This document shows positions 43,231 to 52,560 of a stretch of 64,000 nt of DNA, one piece after another. Origin of the DNA: Streptomyces spinosisporus (lineage in GTDB: Bacteria > Actinomycetota > Actinomycetes > Streptomycetales > Streptomycetaceae); assembly GCF_022698145.1 (NCBI RefSeq), contig NZ_JALDAX010000001.1, positions 1,116,001-1,180,000 on the forward strand, in the 5' to 3' direction. The notes beneath the pieces were generated by a model that ran no database searches, was not told the DNA's origin, and saw only the letters and a list, made by a program, of their open reading frames with translations. The stretch's first letter is position 1, and the number at the start of each line of letters is the position of its first letter. The translations under genes were made by a program, and so were the position numbers.

Positions 43231-44692
43231 ACCGCGGCGTCGTTGGTGGCCGCGTTCGGTACGGGCCCGCACGGCCCTGGCCGCCGCCTCGACCGCCGCC
43301 CTCATCCTGGTCGCCATCGGCTGGTGGCTGCACCACGACGTCTACCGCCAGGGCACGCGGATCGCCGAGAAACAAGCCGAGCAACAGCTCTGGGCTCTCG
43401 TCGACCAGCTGAACGAGGGGGTGGTTCCCGCTCACAGAGACACCGTGCTGCCGTACGAGGTCGTCGCCACCGGCCGACGCGCCGCTGTCGCCTACGGCGG
43501 AGGCATGGACGCCTTCGATCCCGGCACCCGCCATGTGCTGCCCGCCCCGGCGGAGGCCAGGGAGCCCGGAAGCCTGACGATCCTTCCCCTGCGCATACCG
43601 ATGCGCGACTCCAGCTCCAGAGACAGATTCGGCATGGCCGGCAGAACCCGCACGGTCATGTTCGCCGACATCAGCGCCGATGAACTCGGCAGCGACAAAG
43701 TCGCCGCTCTGGGCGTCACGACCGACGCCCACCTGCGGGTCTATGTAGTGGTGCTCCCGCGAACAGCCGAGGACATGGCCAGGACCACTGACCTCCTGCT
43801 GCTGCGGGCCGGGCTCGTCGGCCTCGTACTGATCGCCGCCGTCACCTACTTCGCGGTCCGTATCGCGCTGCGGCCGGTCGAGGCCATCCGCGTCCTCACC
43901 GCCTCGGTCACCGCGACCGACCCCCGTGAACGCGTCACCGTCCCCGCCACGGGACACGAGATCACCGCCCTGGCCACCACCATCAACGCCACCCTCCAAC
44001 GCCTCGACACCGCCGCCGCCCAGCAACGCCGCTTCGTCGCCGATGCCGCCCACGAACTACGCAGCCCCCTGACCACCCTGCTGGCCAGTCTGGAAGTCGC
44101 GCTCGCCTACCCGGAACGCACCGACTGGCCCGCCGCGGCCACCACCGCCGCACGACAGACCCGCCGCCTCCAGGCGCTCGCCGAAGACCTGCTGCTGCTC
44201 GCCCGCCTCGACACCCGCACCCCCGTGACCGGCCCCGAGACCGTCGACCTGACAGCACTCGCCTCCCGGCTGACCGAGCAATACCCCCTCACCGAACGGC
44301 CGTTGACCCTCACCTGCGACAGCACCGCCCCCGCGCACGCCCACGGAAACCCCGACGAGTACGAACGGCTGCTGCGCAACCTCATCGACAACGCCGCCCG
44401 CCACGCCGCACACCGCATCCAGATCACCATCCGGAACCAGGACGACTGGGTCGTCCTCACGGTGCACGACGACGGGCCGGGCGTGCCCGCAGAGGACGCG
44501 GAGCGCATCTTCGAACGCTTCGTCCGGCTCGACGACGCCCGTTCCCGCGACGACGGTGGCACCGGCCTGGGCCTCGCCATCGCCCGCGATCTGGCCGACC
44601 GCCACGGAGGCACCCTCACCCTCGCCCCCCGGACCCTCGGAGCATGCTTCCGGCTACGCCTTCCCCGAGCTCGCACTCCGGCCGAGAAATAA
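43217..44692 (+). CDS. two-component sensor histidine kinase
   Basis: Protein of 491 residues. Transmembrane helix 1 at about 18-38, an extracellular sensor of about 155 residues, helix 2 at about 194-214, HAMP, phosphoacceptor His279 in DAAHELRSP, N-box LLRNLIDNAARHA, then DDGPGV and GGTGLGLAIA G boxes. GTG 43217 overlaps the response regulator end by 14 nt. It pairs with that regulator. The stimulus is unknown. A strong hairpin follows 80 nt downstream. Confidence 0.92.
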   Translation: MNATEPRRRWWPRSVRARTALAAASTAALILVAIGWWLHHDVYRQGTRIAEKQAEQQLWALVDQLNEGVVPAHRDTVLPYEVVATGRRAAVAYGGGMDAFDPGTRHVLPAPAEAREPGSLTILPLRIPMRDSSSRDRFGMAGRTRTVMFADISADELGSDKVAALGVTTDAHLRVYVVVLPRTAEDMARTTDLLLLRAGLVGLVLIAAVTYFAVRIALRPVEAIRVLTASVTATDPRERVTVPATGHEITALATTINATLQRLDTAAAQQRRFVADAAHELRSPLTTLLASLEVALAYPERTDWPAAATTAARQTRRLQALAEDLLLLARLDTRTPVTGPETVDLTALASRLTEQYPLTERPLTLTCDSTAPAHAHGNPDEYERLLRNLIDNAARHAAHRIQITIRNQDDWVVLTVHDDGPGVPAEDAERIFERFVRLDDARSRDDGGTGLGLAIARDLADRHGGTLTLAPRTLGACFRLRLPRARTPAEK

Positions 44693-44772
44693 GGCGCCTC
44701 ACGGCGGCAGCCCTTCAGAACCGGAAGAATCAGCACGAGATCACCCGCTGGAGCGGCTGCCGATCGACTGGC

Positions 44773-44811
44773 GGCCGGAGCCCGGGACCGCAGCGGGCCC
44801 GGGCTCCGGCC
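44773..44811. terminator. strong hairpin between convergent kinase and GH1 genes
   Basis: GGCCGGAGCCCGGG (44773-44786) pairs perfectly with CCCGGGCTCCGGCC (44798-44811), a 14-bp stem. It serves the plus-strand kinase gene and possibly the minus-strand ceb-like operon. The rest of 44693-45023 shows no gene. Confidence 0.85.
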
Positions 44812-45023
44812 TTGTCCTTCGATCCGCTTCGAGGAGGGGACTCGACGGCTCGCAGGACATCCCGCGCAAGGCCCAGGGGGGCGGGTCTCACGCGCACGGC
44901 CGCCGTCAGCGCCGACTCCGGCGGTGGTCGCGCCCGTCCGGGTACCCCAATTCCCTTGCCTCATGCCGCAGTTGTGGGACGCAGGTGGAGCCGTGCAGTC
45001 CGCTTGCGTCCCGGTGGGCTCGG

Positions 45024-46463
45024 TCAGGCGGCGGGCAGGGTGCCGGTGCGGGCGACCTGGGCGTACCAGCGGGCGCTGGCCTTGGGGATGCGGGTGCCGG
45101 TCGGGTAGTCGACGTAGACGGCCCCGAAGCGCTTGCTGTAGCCGTAGCCCCATTCGAAGTTGTCCAGCAGGGACCACAGGAAGTAGCCGCGTACGTCCGC
45201 GCCGTCCTCGATGGCCTGGTGCACGGCGGCCAGGTGGCCGCGTACGTAGGCGATGCGGTCGGGGTCGTTGACCTGGCCGGAGGGGTCGGCGTAGTCGTCG
45301 AAGGCGGCCCCGTTCTCGGTGACGACCAGGGGCAGGGTCGGGAACTGGGACGACAGCCGGGTCAGGAGGTCGTAGAGGCCCGTGGGGTCGACGGCCCAGC
45401 CCATGGCGGTGGTGTCGCCGGGCGGCTGGTGGAAGGCTACCTGGTCCGCTCCGGGCCAGGGGCTGTGCGAACTCCTGCCGTGACCGTCCGCGTTGTGCGT
45501 GCCGCTGCCGTCGGCCTCCGAAACCACCGTGGGCGTGTAGTAGTTGATGCCGAGGAAGTCCAGCGGCCGGCTGATCTGCTCCAGGTCGCCGTCGCGTACG
45601 AAGGACCAGTCGGTCAGCGTCGCCGTGTCCTTGAGCAGGTCCTCCGGGTACGCGCCCTGCAGCATCGGCCCGGTGAAGACCCGGTTGGCGAGCGCGTCGA
45701 TCCGGCGGGCGGCGTCCGTGTCGGCGTCGCTGCCCGTGAGCGGGCGTACCTCGTGGAAGTTCAGCGTCACCGAGCACTGGGCGTTCGAGGGCAGCGCGGC
45801 GCGCAGCGCCTGGACGGCCAGGCCGTGCCCCAGGTTGAGGTGGTGGGCGGCGCGCAGGGCGGCCACCGGGTCGGTGCGGCCGGGGGCATGGACGCCGGAA
45901 CCGTAGCCGAGGAAGGCGCTGCACCAGGGCTCGTTGAGCGTGGTCCAGGTCTTCACCCGGTCCCCGAGCGCGTCCGCGGCGATGGCCGCGTATTCGGCGA
46001 ACCGCTCGGCCGTGACCCGCTCGGGCCAGCCGCCCGCGTCCTCCAACTCCTGCGGCAGGTCCCAGTGGTAGAGCGTGGCCACGGGCGTGATGCCCTTGGC
46101 CAGCAGCTCGTCGGCGAGACGGCGATAGAAGTCCAGGCCCTTCTGGACGGCGGGGCCGCGGCCGGTGGGCTGGATGCGGGGCCAGGCCAGGGAGAACCGG
46201 TAGGCGCCCAGGCCCAGTTCGCCCATGAGCGCCACGTCCTCACGCCAGCGATGGTAGTGGTCCGTGGCGATGTCGCCGGTGTCGCCGTTGCGGACCCGGC
46301 CGGGTGTGTGGGCGTAGGTGTCCCAGATGGAGGGGGTGCGGCCATCTTCGGCGGTCGCGCCCTCGATCTGGTACGAGGCGGTCGCGGAGCCCCACAGGAA
46401 GCCGTCGGGGAAGACGCGTGCCACGTCCGGGGCAGATCCGCCTTGTCGTGCTGCGGTGACCAC
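45024..46463 (-). CDS. bglC: GH1 beta-glucosidase
   Basis: Glycoside hydrolase family 1 enzyme of 479 residues, cytoplasmic. [19 protein letters not shown] is the family N-terminal signature; the acid/base Glu lies in TLNEPW (about residue 175) and the nucleophile Glu in VTENGA (about 383); [18 protein letters not shown] ends the barrel. It should split cellobiose or similar beta-glucosides brought in by the adjacent importer. GTG 46463 follows GAGAGGA. It is the last gene of a four-gene operon in the cebEFG-bglC order. The symbol follows that order; exact orthology to bglC is not proven. Confidence 0.9.
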   Translation of the reverse strand: MVTAARQGGSAPDVARVFPDGFLWGSATASYQIEGATAEDGRTPSIWDTYAHTPGRVRNGDTGDIATDHYHRWREDVALMGELGLGAYRFSLAWPRIQPTGRGPAVQKGLDFYRRLADELLAKGITPVATLYHWDLPQELEDAGGWPERVTAERFAEYAAIAADALGDRVKTWTTLNEPWCSAFLGYGSGVHAPGRTDPVAALRAAHHLNLGHGLAVQALRAALPSNAQCSVTLNFHEVRPLTGSDADTDAARRIDALANRVFTGPMLQGAYPEDLLKDTATLTDWSFVRDGDLEQISRPLDFLGINYYTPTVVSEADGSGTHNADGHGRSSHSPWPGADQVAFHQPPGDTTAMGWAVDPTGLYDLLTRLSSQFPTLPLVVTENGAAFDDYADPSGQVNDPDRIAYVRGHLAAVHQAIEDGADVRGYFLWSLLDNFEWGYGYSKRFGAVYVDYPTGTRIPKASARWYAQVARTGTLPAA

Positions 46464-46551
46464 GTAGATCCTCTCAAAGGGTGTGTCGCAAGGGTGAGTT
46501 GAAACCGGGATACGGACAGGGGGGTACAAGCAGGCGGCAGGCGGCTCGGGT

Positions 46552-47472
46552 TCAGCCCTTCACCGCGCCCGCCATGATCCCGCTGACGATCTGACGCCCG
46601 AAGACGATGAACATCGCCAGCAGCGGCAGGGTGCCGAGCAGTGCGCCCGCCATGATCAGTGACTGGTCGCGGACATAGCCCGCGCTGAGCTGGGTGAGGG
46701 CGACCGGGACGGTCGGGTTGGTCATGTCGAGCACCACGAACGGCCAGAAGAAGTCGTTCCAGGCGTGCACGAACGTGATCATGAACAGGACGGCCATCGC
46801 GGGCCGCGCGACCGGGAGCACGATGCTCCAGAAGATCCGCAGCGAGTGCGCCCCGTCCACCCGTGCCGCCTCGACGAGTTCGTCCGGCAGGGCCTCACCG
46901 AGGTACTGCCGCATGAAGAACACGCCGACCGCGCTCACCAGCGTCGGGAAGATGACGGCGGGCAACTGCTGCGCAAGACCGAGGTCGGACATCATCATGA
47001 ACAGCGGTACGACACCGAGTTGGGGCGGCACCATCATGGTGCCGATCACCAGGGTGAGCAGGATGTTGCGGCCCTTGAAGCGCAGTTTGGCGAAGGCGAA
47101 GCCGGCCAGCGTCGCGAACAGCACCGTGGACAGCGCGATGACCCCGGCCACGATCAGGCTGTTGACCATGGCCTTGCCCATCGCCGCCTCGTCCCACGCG
47201 CGGGCGAGGTTGCTGAACAGGTTGGGGCCCGGCAGGAACGGCGGCGGGCTCTGGCTGACCCGGGTGTTGTCCGTGGAGGCCGCCACCATCGTCCAGTACA
47301 GCGGGAAGATCGACACGAGCGCCATGATCCCGAGCAGGACGTAGGCGAGCGGACCGGCGTGGTGCTGGCGGCCGGCACGTATGCGCAGCAGCCGGCGGCC
47401 GGCGCGCGGGGCTTTCGGGGCGGGGGTCCGGACCGGGGTGTCCGTGCGGACCGGAAGGGAGTTGACGGTCAT
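46552..47472 (-). CDS. ceb-like ABC importer permease (MalG-type)
   Basis: Permease of 306 residues with six membrane helices. The EAA loop [28 protein letters not shown] lies near 196-224. A basic N-terminal tail precedes helix 1. It corresponds in order to CebG of the Streptomyces cellobiose importer. The gap to the upstream permease gene is only 12 nt. Together with the MalF-type partner it should use the shared MsiK ATPase, which is not encoded here. Confidence 0.92.
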   Translation of the reverse strand: MTVNSLPVRTDTPVRTPAPKAPRAGRRLLRIRAGRQHHAGPLAYVLLGIMALVSIFPLYWTMVAASTDNTRVSQSPPPFLPGPNLFSNLARAWDEAAMGKAMVNSLIVAGVIALSTVLFATLAGFAFAKLRFKGRNILLTLVIGTMMVPPQLGVVPLFMMMSDLGLAQQLPAVIFPTLVSAVGVFFMRQYLGEALPDELVEAARVDGAHSLRIFWSIVLPVARPAMAVLFMITFVHAWNDFFWPFVVLDMTNPTVPVALTQLSAGYVRDQSLIMAGALLGTLPLLAMFIVFGRQIVSGIMAGAVKG

Positions 47473-47484
47473 GACGGCTCCAGG

Positions 47485-48480
47485 TCAGGGCGTGCGGGAG
47501 CGCAGCCGGCTGATCAGGCGCTGCGCCACGAAGACGAGGATGAGCAGCAGGAACATCGCCCAGGCGACGGTCGCCGCGCGGCCCATCTGGTAGTTCTTCC
47601 AGCCCTCCTCGTACAGCAGCAGACCCAGCGTCTGGTACTGGTTGTCGGCGCCGCCGGTGACGCCGTTGGGCCCCTGGCCGAAGATCAGCGGCTCACCGAA
47701 GAGCTGGGTGGCGCCGATGGTGGAGAGCACGATGGTGAAGACGATGGTGGAGCGGATCCCGGGCACGGTGACATGGGTGAACTGCTTCCATCGCGAGGCA
47801 CCGTCGATGGACGCCGCCTCGTAGCGGTCGGCGGGGATGGCCTGCATCGCGGCCAGGTACAGCAGCGCGTTGTAGCCGGTCCAGCGCCAGATCACGATGG
47901 TCGAAATGGCCACCTGGGCGGGCCACTTGTTGGCCTCCCAGTCCAGCGGGTCGATGCCGACCCAACCGAGCACCCAGTTGATCATGCCGAAGTCGCGCTC
48001 GAAGAGCATCGTGAACACGAGGGCCGCCGCACCGACCGAGGTGGCGTACGGCACCAGCGACGCGACCCGGAAGAACAGCGAGGCGCGCATCCGGTAGTTG
48101 AGCAGGTGCGCCATGCCGAGCGCCATCAGCAGCTGCGGCACGGTGGAGATGACCCCGATGGTGATGGTGTTCCGCAGCGCGTTCCAGAACCGTGAGTCCT
48201 TGAACAGATCGACGTAGTTGTCGAACGCCACCCACTGCATGGAGTCGAGCGTGGCCAGCTCCACATGGTGCAGCGAGATCCACGCCGTGTAGATCAGGGG
48301 GTAGAAGCTGAACGCGGCGAAGACGACGAAGAACGGCGCGACGAAGGCGTACGGCGCGCCCTTGAGGTCGATCCGGTGCAGCAGCGCACCGCGCTTACGG
48401 CCGCTCTTCCCGTCGGGGCTTTTCGCGGGCGGGCCGGCACGCTCCTCGCCGGCCAGGGCGTTGGTGGTGGAGGTCGCCAC
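47485..48480 (-). CDS. ceb-like ABC importer permease (MalF-type)
   Basis: Permease of 331 residues with six membrane helices after a basic N-terminal tail (SPDGKSGRKRGALLHRIDLKG). The EAA loop is YEAASIDGASRWKQFTHVTVPGI. It corresponds to CebF by order. GTG 48480 is preceded by AAGGAAC. A 163-nt gap with a strong hairpin separates it from the binding-protein gene, as is usual where the binding protein is made in excess. Confidence 0.92.
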   Translation of the reverse strand: MATSTTNALAGEERAGPPAKSPDGKSGRKRGALLHRIDLKGAPYAFVAPFFVVFAAFSFYPLIYTAWISLHHVELATLDSMQWVAFDNYVDLFKDSRFWNALRNTITIGVISTVPQLLMALGMAHLLNYRMRASLFFRVASLVPYATSVGAAALVFTMLFERDFGMINWVLGWVGIDPLDWEANKWPAQVAISTIVIWRWTGYNALLYLAAMQAIPADRYEAASIDGASRWKQFTHVTVPGIRSTIVFTIVLSTIGATQLFGEPLIFGQGPNGVTGGADNQYQTLGLLLYEEGWKNYQMGRAATVAWAMFLLLILVFVAQRLISRLRSRTP

Positions 48481-48586
48481 CGAAGTTCCTTCCTGAATAC
48501 GGACGTCCGAAGTGCGGATGCCCGACGTGCGGATGTCGGAGCCGGGCCCGGGCTGTCCGAGCGGAGCCCGGTTTGTCCGAGCGGGG

Positions 48587-48625
48587 CCCCGGGCGCGCCC
48601 GGCAGGGTGGGAGGCGCGCCCGGGG
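48587..48625 (-). promoter_or_regulatory. intra-operon hairpin between binding-protein and permease genes
   Basis: CCCCGGGCGCGCC (48587-48599) pairs perfectly with GGCGCGCCCGGGG (48613-48625). It lies 19 nt past the binding-protein stop inside the operon. It probably attenuates transcription or protects upstream mRNA, giving more binding protein than permease. Confidence 0.75.
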
Positions 48626-48643
48626 TGTCGTAGGACCCGAAGG

Positions 48644-49954
48644 TCAGCCGACCGCCTTGTCGATGCGGCTCGCGGTGGTCTTCCACGCCTTGTCCCGCGA
48701 CTGGCCCTGCTCCACCAGGGCCAGACCCTGGGTGAAGGTGTCCTTGATCGTGCCGTCCTTGCGGCCGAGAACCTGCTTGTCGGGGATCTCCTGCGCGGCG
48801 GCACCGAAGATCTCGCCGATCGGCGCGTTGCTGAAGTACGCGGAGGTGACCTTCTTGACGTCCGCCCGCTCCAACGCCTGCTCGGAGGACGGGAAGTTGC
48901 CGAGCTTCTTGAAGATGTACGCCTGCTGCTCCGGCGCGGTCAGCCAGGCGACGAGCTTCTGCGCCTCAGCCTTCACCGGGCTCTTCTCCGTCACGCCGAG
49001 GAAGGAGCCGCCCCAGTTGGCGCCCTTGGGGGCCCGGGCGACATCCCACTTGCCCTTGTTCTTGTCACCGGCCTTCTCGCTGATGTGGCTCAGCATCCAC
49101 GCCGGGCAGACCGCGGTGGCGAAGGTGCCGTTGGCCAGTCCCGGGTCCCAACCGGGCTGGAACTGGCGCAGCTTGGCGCTCAGCCCGGCGTCGGCGGCGT
49201 CCGCGGCAAGGTTCCAGGCCCGCTTGACGTCCGGGTTCTTGTCGTAGATCAGGTCGCCGTTCTCGTTGTAGTACTGCTGCGGGTAGCCATAGACCATGGC
49301 GTTGAACAGGCCGCTGACCGAGTCCGTGTAGGAGACCTTGCCGCCCTTGAAGTTTTTCTTGAAGGTGCGGCCGACCTGGACGTACTTCTTCCAGTCGCCC
49401 GCCCACAGCTTGGAGACCTGCTCGCGGTCGGTGGGCAGGCCGGCCTGGGCGAAGTAGTCCTTGCGGTAGCACACGGCCATCGGACCGGCGTCGGTGCCGA
49501 GGCCCAGCACCTTGCCGTCCTTGGTGGTGATCTGCGACTGCTTCCAGGGCAGGAAGTGGTCGGTGCCCGGCGTCTTGGAGAAGTCGGCGAACTTGTCGGC
49601 CTGGGTCTCGGTGATCTCCTTGGCCCGGCCGATCTCGATGCCCTGGATGTCCTTGAGGCCGTTGCCCGCGGCGAGATGGGTCTGCAGGGCGGTGTAGTAG
49701 GTCTGCTCGTCGCCGGCTATCTCGGCCTTGATCTCGACACCGGGGTTCTCCTTCTCGTACTTCTCGAGCAGGCCCGACTCCTTGAAGCCCATCACGCCGA
49801 ACATGCCCATGGTGATGACGGTCTTGCCGTCCTTCTTGCCGCCGCCCGTGGCCGAGCCGTCGCTGCCGCCGCAGCCGGCGACGAGTGCCAGCGCACCCAC
49901 GGCCGCGACTGCTGACGCCAGCCTCTTCCTGCCGAACGAACCGGGACTGCTCAT
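48644..49954 (-). CDS. ceb-like ABC importer, solute-binding lipoprotein
   Basis: Solute-binding lipoprotein of 436 residues. Signal peptide with basic start (GRKR), hydrophobic core and lipobox VAGC (Cys28), then a Gly/Ser linker. The mature part resembles CebE-type cello-oligosaccharide binders (GIEIGRAKEITETQADKFADF, GLGTDAGPMAVCYRKDYFAQAGLP). AGGAGG precedes ATG 49954. First gene of the operon; the divergent LacI gene and two palindromes lie upstream. Ligand inferred as a beta-glucoside from the GH1 gene in the operon. Confidence 0.92.
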   Translation of the reverse strand: MSSPGSFGRKRLASAVAAVGALALVAGCGGSDGSATGGGKKDGKTVITMGMFGVMGFKESGLLEKYEKENPGVEIKAEIAGDEQTYYTALQTHLAAGNGLKDIQGIEIGRAKEITETQADKFADFSKTPGTDHFLPWKQSQITTKDGKVLGLGTDAGPMAVCYRKDYFAQAGLPTDREQVSKLWAGDWKKYVQVGRTFKKNFKGGKVSYTDSVSGLFNAMVYGYPQQYYNENGDLIYDKNPDVKRAWNLAADAADAGLSAKLRQFQPGWDPGLANGTFATAVCPAWMLSHISEKAGDKNKGKWDVARAPKGANWGGSFLGVTEKSPVKAEAQKLVAWLTAPEQQAYIFKKLGNFPSSEQALERADVKKVTSAYFSNAPIGEIFGAAAQEIPDKQVLGRKDGTIKDTFTQGLALVEQGQSRDKAWKTTASRIDKAVG

Positions 49955-50031
49955 GGATCTCCTCCTAGGCGGCGACGCAGACGTGCCGGAAAGGCGCGTT
50001 TTGCGGCGACAAATACGGCTCTGGTGAGAGG

Positions 50032-50045
50032 TGGGAACGTGCCCA
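50032..50045. promoter_or_regulatory. TGGGAACGTGCCCA, candidate CebR-like operator 1
   Basis: Imperfect 14-bp palindrome in the 312-nt gap between the divergent importer and LacI genes. It fits the pattern TGGG-N2-CG-N2-CCCA of the known CebR site TGGGAGCGCTCCCA but differs in the centre. Confidence 0.75.
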
Positions 50046-50064
50046 TCGATGCCCCAAAGAAAGG

Positions 50065-50078
50065 TGGGCACGTTCCCA
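50065..50078. promoter_or_regulatory. TGGGCACGTTCCCA, candidate CebR-like operator 2
   Basis: Exact reverse complement of operator 1, centred 33 bp away (about three helical turns), so both face the same side of the helix. This suggests cooperative binding by the divergent LacI protein. Confidence 0.75.
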
Positions 50079-50266
50079 CCGATGCATGGCAGACTCACGC
50101 CACAGAGCCGATCTGTCAATGACTTGAAGACAACGAGCCCATATCGACCGGTCCCCGCCTTCATTTTTCTTGGCCGGCGCTTGGCCCGGCCGACAGCGGT
50201 GTCTGCAAGAATCGATGCTGGTCATCAGCGCGGCCGATGCCGCCGCGGCTGCCGGGAGGGGAGTGC

Positions 50267-51277
50267 ATGGCTGGGAATCGCCGTCCGACGATCAAGACGG
50301 TCGCCGCCCGCGCGGGCGTGGGCAGGACGACGGTGTCCCGGGTCGTCAACGGCTCGGATCTGGTCAGCGCCGACGCACGCGCCAGGGTCCTGGCGGCGAT
50401 CAAGGAGCTCAACTACGTCCCCAACACCGTCGCCCGCGGACTCGTCACCAGCCGCACCAACGCGGTGGCCCTGGTCATCCCCGAGTCGGCCAGCCGGCTC
50501 GGCTCCGAACCGTTCTTCGCCGCCCTGATCCGCGGCGTCAGCGAGGCCCTCGCCGACAACCGGACCCAGCTGCAGCTGATGCTCGTCCGCGACCAGGCCG
50601 AACGCGAACAGCTCACCGAGTCCGTGGCGGCACGCCGGGTGGACGGCGTCCTGCTGGTCTCCGTGCACGCCGACGACCCGCTGCCCGCGATGCTGGAGGA
50701 GATGGGCCTGCCGACCGTGCTGGCCGGGCGCCGCGACATCGGCGAACGGCTCAGCTATGTGCACGCCGACAACACCGGCGGCGCCGCCCAGGCCGTACGC
50801 CACCTGCTGGGCAGCGGACGCAGCAAGGTCGCCACCATCGCCGGGCCCCTGGACATGGACGTCGGCCGCAGCCGGCTGGAGGGCTGGCGCACCGCCCATC
50901 ACGAAGCGGGGGTCACGGCAAGCCAAGTCCTGGTCGAGACGGGTGACTTCAGCTGGGAGAGCGGCCGCCGGGCCATGCATTCGCTTCTTGAACGCGCCCC
51001 CGACCTGGACGCCGTCTTCGCCGCCTCCGACCTCATGGCACTCGGCGCCCTCGACGAACTCCGCCGCCAGGGACGGGAAGTCCCCGGCGACGTCGCCGTC
51101 ATCGGCTTTGAGGACTCCCTCGCCCGCTACGCCCACCCGCCGCTGACGACGGTGCGCCAGCCGGTGGAGGAGCTTGGGCGCACGATGGTGCGCATCCTCG
51201 CGGCGATCACCCAAGAGGGCGGGGCGCGGCAGCAGTTGATGCTGCCTACGGAGTTGGTGGTGCGGGAGTCGGCTTGA
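50267..51277 (+). CDS. CebR-like LacI family regulator
   Basis: Protein of 336 residues. Helix-turn-helix at about 8-56 (TIKTVAARAGVGRTTVSRVVNGSDLVSADARARV), hinge, then the effector domain with VDGVLLVSVHADDPLPAMLEEMGLP and IGFEDSLARYAHPPLTTVRQPVEELG. These resemble CebR. ATG 50267 follows GGGAGGGGAG. It is divergent from the ceb-like operon. The operators differ in the centre from the published CebR site, so this may be a paralogue with changed specificity. Confidence 0.9.
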   Translation: MAGNRRPTIKTVAARAGVGRTTVSRVVNGSDLVSADARARVLAAIKELNYVPNTVARGLVTSRTNAVALVIPESASRLGSEPFFAALIRGVSEALADNRTQLQLMLVRDQAEREQLTESVAARRVDGVLLVSVHADDPLPAMLEEMGLPTVLAGRRDIGERLSYVHADNTGGAAQAVRHLLGSGRSKVATIAGPLDMDVGRSRLEGWRTAHHEAGVTASQVLVETGDFSWESGRRAMHSLLERAPDLDAVFAASDLMALGALDELRRQGREVPGDVAVIGFEDSLARYAHPPLTTVRQPVEELGRTMVRILAAITQEGGARQQLMLPTELVVRESA

Positions 51278-51303
51278 TGGGCTGGGGTTTTTCGGGGGGC
51301 TGC

Positions 51304-51984
51304 GGGGTTGGGGTGCGGCGGGTCTGGGGTGCGGCAGTCTGGGGCGTGGCGGGTTCGTGGTTCGGCGGGTTTGCGGTGTAGCGAGTCTGGGGCGCGACGG
51401 GGCTGGGGTTCAGCGAGGTTGAGGCGTGGCGGGTTTGCGGTGTAGCGGGTCCGAGGTTACGGGTCTGTGGTGCAGCGAGTGCGAGGCGTGACGGATCTGG
51501 GACGCGGCGGGCTTGCGGTGCAGCGGGCGTGCGATGCAGTGAGTTTGAGGCGCGGCTGGCTTGCGCTTCAGCGGGTTTGGGACGCGGCAGTCTGCGGTGC
51601 AGTGGGTTTGAGGTGCAGTGGATGTGATGCGCGGCGGGTTTGATGTGCAGCGGGTTGGCGGCACGACGGGTGTGCAGTGCAGCGGGTTGGCGGCGCGGCA
51701 GCTTTGGGACGTGGCAGTTTGCGGTGCACTGGATGTGAGACGCGGCGGGTCTGTGGGGCGCGGGTCCGTGGCGGCGGGTCTGTGGCGGCGGGTCTGTAGG
51801 GCGCGGGTCCGTGGCGGCGGGTCTGTGGGGCGCGGGTCTGTGGGGCGGCGGGTCTGAGGCGGCTGGTCTGTGGGGCAAGCGGGTCTGAGGTGGCGGACCT
51901 GTGGGGCAGCGGGTTTGAGGCGCGATGGGCCTTAGGCGCAACAGGCCTGCGGCGTGACGGGTCTGCGGCGCAACAGGTCGGCGG
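51304..51984. repeat. degenerate 16-bp minisatellite, about 40 units
   Basis: The intergenic region between the convergent LacI and DUF4118-like genes is filled by diverged copies of a 14-17 bp unit with consensus close to TGCAGCGGGTTTGAGG, often alternating with CGCGGCGGGTCTGTGG. I count about 40 units by eye. Both strands have long open frames through it, but composition follows the repeat and there is no domain, so I do not call a gene. Confidence 0.85.
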
Positions 51985-52422
51985 TCAGCGGGGCTGTGGT
52001 GGGTTCTGATGGGGGTCGGGGTGTGTGGCGGGGGTGATGCGGCGGTAGGCGGCGCGGGCGTTGGCGACGCGGGCGGAGGCGGTGCCGACGACGGTGGCCG
52101 TCAGGAGGCAGCTGAGCCAGGCGAGGTCGCGTTCCGCAGCCCAGCTCAGTTCGCCGACGGGTGGTACGCCGAAGCTGTTGAGGAAGAGCCAGCACAGCAG
52201 CGCGGTGCCCGGGGCCGCGACGAACTTGGCCCACAGGCCGAGTGCGGCGGCGAGCAGTGACAGTGCGAGCAGGGCCAGCACCGGGCGGTCGGTGAGGCCG
52301 ATCAGACCGAGGACCGGCATGAGCAGCAGCGCGCCGGCGAAGGCCACCGCCCAGATCCGCGGAGTGGCCACGGGTTTCGGTACGGCTCGTGCCCCGGTGC
52401 CGAGCTGCTGCCATACGATCAC
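51985..52422 (-). CDS. small DUF4118-like membrane protein
   Basis: Protein of 145 residues with four hydrophobic helices (about 27-45, 52-70, 74-92, 100-120), in the arrangement of the DUF4118 segment found in KdpD-type sensors, with the motif FLNSFGVPPVGEL. No kinase domain is attached. A short Pro/His tail runs into the minisatellite. GTG 52422 follows GAGGAG at about 9 nt. Function unknown. Confidence 0.7.
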   Translation of the reverse strand: MIVWQQLGTGARAVPKPVATPRIWAVAFAGALLLMPVLGLIGLTDRPVLALLALSLLAAALGLWAKFVAAPGTALLCWLFLNSFGVPPVGELSWAAERDLAWLSCLLTATVVGTASARVANARAAYRRITPATHPDPHQNPPQPR

Positions 52423-52560
52423 GTCCGCGGCTCCTCTCCGACACACGGCCGTACGTGGTCGAGAGCCTCAATGGACCACGCCTGACAGTGAATTCTCCCA
52501 CTCCCGTTGATGCCGGTGGCCGCCTTGGACCGAACAGGCGCGGGCGCCCGGGAGCCGCGG

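Noticed and set aside
51246..51941. A 231-residue minus-strand frame rich in APQTR repeats
   Set aside because: It is the translation of the 16-bp minisatellite, has no domain or ribosome site, and unit lengths vary without keeping frame, so it is not a credible gene.
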